From the NCBI GenBank assembly GCA_937897085.1, contig CALCOR010000274.1:1-5621 (forward strand): a DNA stretch of 5,621 nt. The letters run 5' to 3'. A model generated the notes under the pieces. The model saw nothing but the letters and a program-made list of their open reading frames with translations. It ran no database searches and was not told the DNA's origin. Below, piece by piece: positions 1-5,055 of the stretch. The DNA comes from an uncultured euryarchaeote (GTDB lineage Archaea > Thermoplasmatota > Poseidoniia > Poseidoniales > Thalassarchaeaceae). The stretch's first letter is position 1. Every line of letters begins with the position of its first letter. The position numbers were made by a program, and so were the translations under genes.

Positions 1-149
1 TCGATTATTTCATACTCAGATTTTCATTTCCGACCTTACCCTCACGACACCCCATGATGAGTTTTTCACGCGTCAGTACCCATGCGACACCCGTCGTTTC
101 AGAGGGGTCCCCTTCCGAATGGATGAATATAGAGTGGTCTATTTTCTGA
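1..149. other. Left-edge stretch without a supported gene
   Basis: This is the region downstream of the ribbon-helix-helix gene, and I see no convincing gene in it. Two + strand frames are open from the left edge. One runs from base 3 to a TGA at 147-149, directly abutting the convergent stop at 150. The other runs from base 2 to a TAA near 230, antisense to the end of the RHH gene. Either could be the tail of a gene starting outside the window, but neither shows a recognisable motif. The octamer CGACACCC occurs twice (45-52 and 85-92), and a short palindrome AGGGG-T-CCCCT lies at 103-113. Neither has a clear function. Confidence 0.4.
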
Positions 150-434
150 TTAATCCAGCATTGATTCAAGCAGTTCTCTTACAAAACCAGATCTCGATGT
201 TCCTTCTAGATCAGCAACCATATCCAACTCACTAAGGAGGGCAGATGAAAGAGCGACACTGAATTTTTCATGATTTGTAGCCAATCTCTTTGCAACTTCA
301 GCATCAATTACATCTCTAACATACTCAGAACGTGCCTTACCCGCTTGTGTTGCGGCGCTATCAATTCTTTCAAGCAGAGCAGACGAAACTGCAACACTAA
401 TTTTTTTGTTTTGGGTGCTCGAATCTTCAACCAT
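150..434 (-). CDS. Tandem ribbon-helix-helix (RHH) DNA-binding protein
   Basis: This is a 94-residue protein made almost entirely of two ribbon-helix-helix units, so it is probably a transcriptional regulator. Unit 1 spans about residues 10-50, with the strand K-I-S-V-A-V followed by SSALLERID and the second helix SEYVRDVIDAEV. Unit 2 spans about residues 56-93, with F-S-V-A-L, SSALLSELD and SGFVRELLESML. The units match almost exactly over the strand and turn (SVA[VL]SSALL), so they look like an internal duplication. RHH proteins normally dimerise to build one antiparallel strand that enters the DNA major groove. Here one chain could supply both halves, as in tandem RHH proteins such as TraY. 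The start chosen is ATG at 434, with GGGGA only 3 nt upstream. A GTG at 449 would add five residues. An inverted repeat at 459-478 lies just upstream and may be its operator. The gene is more AT-rich than its neighbours, and its targets cannot be read from this sequence. Confidence 0.8.
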   Translation of the reverse strand: MVEDSSTQNKKISVAVSSALLERIDSAATQAGKARSEYVRDVIDAEVAKRLATNHEKFSVALSSALLSELDMVADLEGTSRSGFVRELLESMLD

Positions 435-458
435 ATATCCCCGATACACTGGAACTAC

Positions 459-478
459 TTCTGCTTATCTGAGCAGAA
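459..478. promoter_or_regulatory. Inverted repeat upstream of the RHH gene, candidate operator
   Basis: This is a perfect 7-bp inverted repeat, TTCTGCT, six-base loop, AGCAGAA. It lies 24 nt upstream of the ATG at 434 in the spacer between the isomerase stop and the RHH gene. A TATA-like GATAAG (minus strand) falls in the loop and the start of the right arm. RHH repressors commonly bind inverted repeats that overlap their own promoter, so autoregulation is a reasonable inference. No T-tract follows the stem on either strand, which argues against a terminator. A processed RNA hairpin remains possible. Confidence 0.4.
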
Positions 479-530
479 AATGAACGGTTCACAGAAGCCT
501 CGAGCATAGGGTGGAGAGTGCCCGGGGAAA

Positions 531-1580
531 TCAATCGGAGAGGTGGTCCTTGAGGTCCTGGATGGGACCGATCGCACTCGGATCCTTGCCGCGCGACAGA
601 GCGACAGCACAGGAGATCCAGTCCATCAAGACGCACAGGGTGAGCATGACGTCCAGCAGCCCCTCGCCCTCACAGTGAATCCTGCAGATGTCGGCCCCCA
701 CGGCCTCGAACATCCACTCGATTCGCTTCTCCACCCGCTCGTTCATCCCGCCCCAAGTGAGCAGGATGAGCATCTGGCGGTCCTCGGCCTCGGGTTCTGT
801 CCACGCGATGATCTCGTTGTGGTTCATCTCCGGCAATGATGTCGGTCGGGCGAACACCCCGCCGTTCTCGTTCAGCTGATTGGCGAACCTGACTCCTGCA
901 CAGGCCAGTTCAGGCGCGCTGACGATGCCGACTTGACGGTCCTGCATCAGCAGTGCCAGGTCGATCGCCTGACTCTCCGGATTGTTGACGAAGTCCCACT
1001 CGGTCACCGCCTCTCGCACTTCCTCCGCATCGATCTGCTGTTTGTCGAGTGACAGACCGAGGCGGTCGCATGAGAGGCTTACCCGCAGCAGACGGGAGAA
1101 CAGGTGCCCGAAGGCTGAGCGTGGTGGCTGGCCGCCCGGCACGGGAATCCACCAGCCGTCGTCGGCTGCCTCGAGCAGTTCCTGCAGCCGCCCTCCAGAG
1201 GAGATGCCGACGACCGTGATTCCCGATTCAATCGCCTGCTGCACACCGCTGAGCGTCTCCTCGGTGTTTCCTGAGTAGGATGTGGCGATGACCAACCAGC
1301 CGCTGTCGACGTATGCTGGTAGGCCGTAGTCGCGCCAGACCGTGACCGGTTTACCAGCGACGTTGTCGATGAGTGATGCGATGAAATCCCCGGCCGCTGC
1401 CGAGCCTCCCATGCCGAGGTAGACCGCTCCCTCAAAGTCGCGTCCGATGCTGGTGGTGAGTTCTTCGTCGAGGTCCCCGAAGTCGAGGTCGTCGGCGAAG
1501 TTCCTCAGGTGATCGAGCATCCCTTCGCTGTCCAGTTCATCCACAAGTTCGGAGATGCTTCGGGCTTCCTCGTCACTCAT
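531..1580 (-). CDS. Bifunctional phosphoglucose/phosphomannose isomerase (SIS-domain)
   Basis: This 349-residue enzyme should interconvert fructose 6-phosphate with glucose 6-phosphate and with mannose 6-phosphate, feeding glycolysis/gluconeogenesis and sugar-nucleotide synthesis in the cytoplasm. Two SIS domains are visible. The first carries GMGGSAAAGDF (56-66) and SYSGNTEET (101-109), which bind the sugar phosphate. Family hallmarks are GGQPPRSAFG (149-158, with R154) and LPEMNHNEI (249-257). By motif and by the 16-residue spacing, E238 and H254 match the Glu and His that do base catalysis and ring opening in the characterised Pyrobaculum enzyme. K344 in the C-terminal DLK is the likely conserved lysine. 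Length fits the family. The start is ATG at 1580 because GGGAGGTGAT (1594-1585) is a near-perfect Shine-Dalgarno at good spacing from it. The GTG at 1589 and ATG at 1586 lie inside that site. The start overlaps the NMD3 stop by 8 nt, suggesting translational coupling. Confidence 0.92.
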   Translation of the reverse strand: MSDEEARSISELVDELDSEGMLDHLRNFADDLDFGDLDEELTTSIGRDFEGAVYLGMGGSAAAGDFIASLIDNVAGKPVTVWRDYGLPAYVDSGWLVIATSYSGNTEETLSGVQQAIESGITVVGISSGGRLQELLEAADDGWWIPVPGGQPPRSAFGHLFSRLLRVSLSCDRLGLSLDKQQIDAEEVREAVTEWDFVNNPESQAIDLALLMQDRQVGIVSAPELACAGVRFANQLNENGGVFARPTSLPEMNHNEIIAWTEPEAEDRQMLILLTWGGMNERVEKRIEWMFEAVGADICRIHCEGEGLLDVMLTLCVLMDWISCAVALSRGKDPSAIGPIQDLKDHLSD

Positions 1581-2646
1581 CTGCATCACCTCCCGGATTG
1601 CGCCTCACGTCAGGCAGAGCGACCCATTCGTCGCCTATCAAGGCGATGCGCAGACTCATGTTCGAACCGTCATCATCGAACGGTAGCGACACCGTGCGCA
1701 CCTGCCAGTCGCGCGGGTCGAGGAATTCCCCACCTGACGAATCCCGGTTGAGCAGGTCGACGTTTAGGTGGTCCTTAACGCGTGCGCGCACCTTCGATTT
1801 CTCAAGATCCCTCCAACTCGCTCCAGTGCGTTCGCGCCTGTCCAACGCATGCAGCAACGCCCCATCCTTCTGCCACCCAGCGACCACCCAGTCAGCTCTG
1901 CGGAAGTGGATGATGTCGCCGATGTCGAATGCCGGTTTGCGATAGAGGACCGTCAGGCGGGTGATCTCCTCACCATCCTTGCGCCCGACCACGGTGTTGG
2001 ACTCCTTGGTCGAACTTCCGTAACGCTTCGTCAGATAGCGCCCCCACGCCCGTGCCAGCGCCTTGCTGCCCAACACGACGTCCCAGCCACCGGACACCGC
2101 CCCCTCGTAGTTGATGAAGAACATCGGGTTCGGTTCCATCTCGCTGATCACGCTGTCCAAGGTCTCGCGCAGTGCTGTCAGTTCATCCTCGGACAGCCGC
2201 CGTCCTGAAGAGCGCAGTTGAACGGTCGATTCGTAGTAGTTGCCAGCGCGGCGTGAACATGACGGACAGATGCCGTTTGAGAGCTGTAGCATGGTCGTGT
2301 GCTCGTCGGAGAACTCGAGTCCATCGATCACGCCGACGGCTTGCACGTTGAGTCGGGTGTTGCGCTCATCGACCGGCTCCGCATGGATGCCGACCTCAAG
2401 CCCGCTGGCACGCTCATCCACCGCCAGTTCCTGCTGCACCACTCCGTGGTGGAGTTCTTCGTCGGGGATGCTCACCCAGCGCCCGGAATACAGCACCACC
2501 GAGCATTTCGGGCAGCGCACGCCCTGGATTGTGGCCGAGAGTTCTGACAGGGTGACCCGTTCGCGGAAACAGGATTCGCACAGCCGGTTGCTGGTGAGCG
2601 GATCCGATGAGCCGCAGACGACACAGAACGCTTCGCCGAGTGACAC
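1573..2646 (-). CDS. nmd3: NMD3-family large ribosomal subunit biogenesis factor
   Basis: This 357-residue protein is the archaeal homologue of NMD3. In eukaryotes NMD3 binds late pre-60S subunits and adapts them for nuclear export. Archaea have no nucleus, so a role in late 50S assembly or quality control is inferred. The zinc-binding N-terminus is complete, with CxxC pairs at C8/C11, C23/C26, C45/C48 and C127/C130. GNYYESTVQLR (135-145) is the family signature directly after the last pair. The remaining ~200 residues form the mixed alpha/beta region seen in NMD3, including FFINYEGAVSGGWDVVLGS around 175-193. The start is GTG at 2646. An in-frame TAG lies about 36 nt upstream with no better start between, and a G-run (AGGGG) 8 nt upstream may serve as a weak ribosome-binding site. 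It lies 82 nt after the CcmD-like gene and overlaps the isomerase start by 8 nt. Its presence is the best evidence that the DNA is archaeal. Confidence 0.93.
   Translation of the reverse strand: MSLGEAFCVVCGSSDPLTSNRLCESCFRERVTLSELSATIQGVRCPKCSVVLYSGRWVSIPDEELHHGVVQQELAVDERASGLEVGIHAEPVDERNTRLNVQAVGVIDGLEFSDEHTTMLQLSNGICPSCSRRAGNYYESTVQLRSSGRRLSEDELTALRETLDSVISEMEPNPMFFINYEGAVSGGWDVVLGSKALARAWGRYLTKRYGSSTKESNTVVGRKDGEEITRLTVLYRKPAFDIGDIIHFRRADWVVAGWQKDGALLHALDRRERTGASWRDLEKSKVRARVKDHLNVDLLNRDSSGGEFLDPRDWQVRTVSLPFDDDGSNMSLRIALIGDEWVALPDVRRNPGGDADE
1585..1594 (-). promoter_or_regulatory. Strong Shine-Dalgarno for the isomerase, inside NMD3
   Basis: The minus strand reads GGGAGGTGAT here, an extended match to the 3' end of 16S rRNA. 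Eight bases separate GGAGG from the ATG at 1580. The site lies within the last codons of NMD3 (Gly-Gly-Asp), so the isomerase can be started by ribosomes finishing NMD3. It is the strongest ribosome-binding site in the window and it decides the isomerase start. Confidence 0.75.
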
Positions 2647-2728
2647 CTGAGATACCCCTGTCTGTTGGCAGCCGCTCTATCCGGCTCGCTTGAAGGCTCC
2701 GCCTTCGAATCAATCCGAAAAGAAGCGC
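2647..2728 (-). other. Spacer between the Ccm genes and NMD3, with a small palindrome
   Basis: This is the longest gap between the heme-export genes and NMD3, and could hold a terminator, a promoter or both. Just after the CcmD-like stop the minus strand reads CTTCTTTTCGG, a short T-rich run of the kind archaeal RNA polymerase can terminate at. A perfect stem GAAGGC-N3-GCCTTC lies at 2692-2706 but no T-tract follows it. I see no clear TATA box. Whether NMD3 is transcribed separately cannot be decided from sequence. Confidence 0.3.
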
Positions 2729-2881
2729 TCATTCCTCTTCTGTGCGGTCCATTGCTGCCTCGACTGCGTCCAGTCTTCCAGACAGTTCCACCAGTCGAGT
2801 GAGCATGCGCCACGTCCAGCCGGCGATGATGCCGATCATCGCCAAATAGGCGACTGCGAGGAAGATCGTCCCTTCTGCCAT
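2729..2881 (-). CDS. ccmD: CcmD-like small membrane protein
   Basis: This 50-residue frame begins ATG 4 nt after the CcmC stop and ends with TGA at 2729-2731. Residues 5-22 form one hydrophobic membrane helix (TIFLAVAYLAMIGIIAG). A basic stretch follows (WRMLTRL), then an acidic, coiled-coil-like tail (LVELSGRLDAVEAAMDRTEEE). CcmD proteins have this layout: one N-terminal transmembrane helix and a short charged cytoplasmic tail. In bacteria CcmD sits next to ccmC, bridges the CcmAB transporter and CcmC, and is needed to release heme-loaded CcmE. AAGGA about 9 nt upstream, inside the end of ccmC, is a fitting ribosome-binding site. Size, topology and position support the call. CcmD sequences are too variable for motif proof, and it could be another small membrane subunit. 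Confidence 0.72.
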   Translation of the reverse strand: MAEGTIFLAVAYLAMIGIIAGWTWRMLTRLVELSGRLDAVEAAMDRTEEE

Positions 2882-2885
2882 CGAA

Positions 2886-3662
2886 TCACATCCTTGCATC
2901 CAGTTTCATCTGCGCCCGGTTCAATCTGGTTTCGAGATCGGCGGCCGACCAGACCAGCATGGCATGCCCGATGACGAGAATCTGGAAGGCGAGCGCGGAG
3001 AGCAGCAAGACCTGGAGAATCGCAGGGTCGAGCGTGGTGCCAGATCCTTCCCCGGTGGCGACGACCGGTCCGGGATGACGATTCTGCCAGAAGCGGGTGG
3101 CCATGTAGGTGAGCGGAACGAGCAGGAAGCCGAACATCCCCACCGTGGCGAAGGTGTCGCGCATGTCCTCCCCCTGCGCCTGTGTCCGGTGCCCTTGCAC
3201 GAGGAACAGAGCCAGCGCCGTCAACAGCGCGAAGGTGTTCAAGCGCACGTCCGTGAGGTCCCACGGCACACCCCACTCCGCTGCCCCCCAGATTGGCCCA
3301 CTGGTGATGACGCACAGGCCGTAGAGCAGACCGAGTTCAGCCCCGACCACGTGCAGTCTCCACCCCCATTCCCTTCGCTTGAGGAACCATGCCATCGAGC
3401 CGACGAACAGAATCGTGAACGCCAGGAAGGACGCCCACGCGGAGGGGACGTGGAAGAACAGGATGCGATATGCCTCGGGCGCCTTCCAATCGTCACCCTT
3501 GATGTCCGGCGCCCAGGTAAATCCGAGCCACAGGGCGAGCGCCGCGAGCGCGAGCCCGACCAGCGTCAGGATGACTCCGAGGCGCATGTACTTCGGGTGC
3601 ACGACAATAGAGCCGACGGCATCATGGCATGAAGGTGGCGGAACCAATCTCTCAGCCGTCAT
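2886..3662 (-). CDS. ccmC: Heme exporter/heme-handling protein CcmC
   Basis: This 258-residue integral membrane protein belongs to the CcmC/CcmF/CcsA heme-handling family. CcmC takes heme and presents it on the outer face of the membrane for covalent attachment to the chaperone CcmE. About six membrane helices are visible (27-47, 77-94, 103-121, 142-156, 171-188, 214-236). The usual axial histidines are present: H71 in YRILFFHVPSAW, and H196 in FWQNRHPGP. Between them GPIWG...WGVPWDLTDVRLNT (122-143) stands where the tryptophan-rich WWD motif belongs, but it keeps fewer tryptophans than usual. The ATG at 3662 overlaps the CcmAB stop by 11 nt and has no obvious Shine-Dalgarno, so coupled translation is likely. 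It adds a hydrophilic N-terminal segment of about 25 residues. The ATG at 3587, directly before the first helix, is the alternative start. The CcmD-like gene follows after 4 nt. Confidence 0.9.
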   Translation of the reverse strand: MTAERLVPPPSCHDAVGSIVVHPKYMRLGVILTLVGLALAALALWLGFTWAPDIKGDDWKAPEAYRILFFHVPSAWASFLAFTILFVGSMAWFLKRREWGWRLHVVGAELGLLYGLCVITSGPIWGAAEWGVPWDLTDVRLNTFALLTALALFLVQGHRTQAQGEDMRDTFATVGMFGFLLVPLTYMATRFWQNRHPGPVVATGEGSGTTLDPAILQVLLLSALAFQILVIGHAMLVWSAADLETRLNRAQMKLDARM

Positions 3663-5001
3663 GCAGCATCGGTAGCAGCAGAATCACAGCCATCGGAATA
3701 CCGTAGGCCATGATCAGCGCTTCCGGCACGAGTTCTCCCCCCGCGTCGAGCAGCACGATCAGTGAGAGATACGGCCAGACGAGCAGCAGGGTGAGCAGGA
3801 AGGCGTAGGTGGCACCTTTGCGCGGAAGGGTGGCATCCAATCCATGGATCATCGCTGCTGCACAGGCGATCAGCGTCAATCCGATGATCGCCAGGAAGAC
3901 GGAGATGTGAATCGAACCATCCCCGGATAACAAGTACAAGCTGACGAAAGTGAGCACGGCGATAGTCCCTAGTCCTGACAATTCCGGTCTCAGTTCCGGT
4001 CGTCTCCCGAGCATGGCGCTCCACCAGTCGCTCGCGCCTGAATCTGAGAGCCGTTGCAGGCTCGATGGGCGGACGAGCGCCGCAATCAGTCCGGGTAACA
4101 GGATCAGCCCCGCCATCAGCGTTCCCGGGACTTCATCAGAAGCGACAGAGTTGGTGGACATCAGACCCAGCAGGACGACGAGTGCGACCGCTCCCGGCCC
4201 CAATCTGCGCACATCAGGTGCATGCCATCCGCCACCCAAGAGTGTTCTCCAGGTGGAGAACACCGATACCAGAGATTCCTCCGAAGCAGCCACCATCACC
4301 CCCATTGATTCAGCAGGCTCAGGGGCTTCGACCGCTTCTTCGACGCACCTATTCTCACCGACGACCACTCTGCGGGTCGCGAGGTCGTCGAGTTGCTGGT
4401 CGTGGGTGGCGATCAGCAGTCCGTGACCGGCGGCAGCCAGCCCGACGATCTGCTCTCTCAGCGTGCTGATGCTCTGCTCATCGAGCCCCTCGCTCGGCTC
4501 ATCTAGCAGCAACAGCCGCGGCTCGGCGTTGGCGAGTCCCGGAGTGAGTCCGCATAGCACCGCCAATCGGCGTGTCATCCCCCCGGACAGCCAGGCGATG
4601 CGATCCTGCTCACGGTGGCGCAGACCCCACTCATCGAGTCTGTCGGAGATCCATCTCGGGTCGATCTTCCTCTGCGCTACATGCAGCGCGGTGGCGAGGC
4701 GGTCGTAAACGACTTCGTCCTCACAGAATCCACCTTGTTGCAGGGTCAGTCCGAATGGAGCGGGTTGGGAACGTCGGCCCTCTGAATCGCGGATGACTTG
4801 GCCGGAATGTACGACCGAGCCTGCAGAAGGTGGCAGGATTCCTGCCGCCGCCTCGATCAAGGTCGATTTTCCCGAGCCGTTCTCGCCTACGAGCAGCACG
4901 ACCTCTCCGCTGGCGACCTCCAGGTCGACCCTCGTGAGCACTGTACGCATGCCGCGACGGACGGACAGGCCGGAGAGCCGGAGCAGGGGTGCGTCCGCCA
5001 T
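3652..5001 (-). CDS. CcmA-CcmB fusion, heme-export ABC transporter
   Basis: One 449-residue chain joins an ABC ATPase to a six-helix membrane domain. The ATPase has Walker A GENGSGKST (39-47), Q-loop around Q88-Q89, signature LSGGM (138-142), Walker B LLLLDEP (163-169), D-loop GLD (172-174) and switch H200, so it should hydrolyse ATP. An acidic, alanine-rich linker follows (about 221-247). Membrane helices lie near 270-286, 292-310, 343-358, 366-387, 397-418 and 429-446, matching the six of CcmB. GTLMAGLILLPGLIAALVRPSSLQ resembles the CcmB second-helix region. CcmA and CcmB are normally separate proteins that use ATP to release heme-loaded CcmE from CcmC. Position directly before ccmC supports this role. 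The ATG at 5001 is chosen because the ATPase fold starts just after it and AGGT lies 9 nt upstream. The GTG at 5073 would run into the divergent rhomboid gene. The CcmB assignment rests on topology and neighbours more than on motifs. Confidence 0.83.
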   Translation of the reverse strand: MADAPLLRLSGLSVRRGMRTVLTRVDLEVASGEVVLLVGENGSGKSTLIEAAAGILPPSAGSVVHSGQVIRDSEGRRSQPAPFGLTLQQGGFCEDEVVYDRLATALHVAQRKIDPRWISDRLDEWGLRHREQDRIAWLSGGMTRRLAVLCGLTPGLANAEPRLLLLDEPSEGLDEQSISTLREQIVGLAAAGHGLLIATHDQQLDDLATRRVVVGENRCVEEAVEAPEPAESMGVMVAASEESLVSVFSTWRTLLGGGWHAPDVRRLGPGAVALVVLLGLMSTNSVASDEVPGTLMAGLILLPGLIAALVRPSSLQRLSDSGASDWWSAMLGRRPELRPELSGLGTIAVLTFVSLYLLSGDGSIHISVFLAIIGLTLIACAAAMIHGLDATLPRKGATYAFLLTLLLVWPYLSLIVLLDAGGELVPEALIMAYGIPMAVILLLPMLHDG

Positions 5002-5055
5002 GGTGCGCCGACCTGCCATTTCCGCTTGAGAACTCCGCCTGCGCCCGAAGGTGTG
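5002..5055. promoter_or_regulatory. Divergent intergenic region between CcmAB and the rhomboid gene
   Basis: The two genes start back to back within 54 bp, so promoters for both must lie here or reach into the coding regions. I find no clear TATA box on either strand; the spacer is GC-rich apart from CATTTCC near 5017. AAGGTG (5049-5053 region) just before the rhomboid ATG may be its ribosome-binding site, though it sits very close. The compact arrangement leaves room for co-regulation but shows no operator-like repeat. Confidence 0.35.

Noticed and set aside
103..113. Palindrome AGGGG-T-CCCCT downstream of the RHH gene, considered as a terminator
   Set aside because: The loop is too short for a full stem and no T-tract follows on either strand.
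126..145. Imperfect stem ATAGA-GTGG-TCTAT followed by TTT on the + strand, considered as a terminator
   Set aside because: The stem is only five AT-rich pairs, and no supported + strand gene ends upstream of it.
543..839. Open + strand frame opposite the isomerase gene
   Set aside because: It is antisense to a well-supported SIS-domain enzyme, has no motif, and is expected in GC-rich DNA.
2964..3632. 222-codon + strand frame opposite ccmC
   Set aside because: The product is very rich in Arg, Glu, Pro and Gln without a fold signature, while the opposite strand encodes a clear CcmC with conserved histidines.
3950..4469. Two long + strand frames opposite the CcmAB fusion
   Set aside because: They are Ser/Pro/Arg-rich shadows of a gene with intact ATPase motifs.
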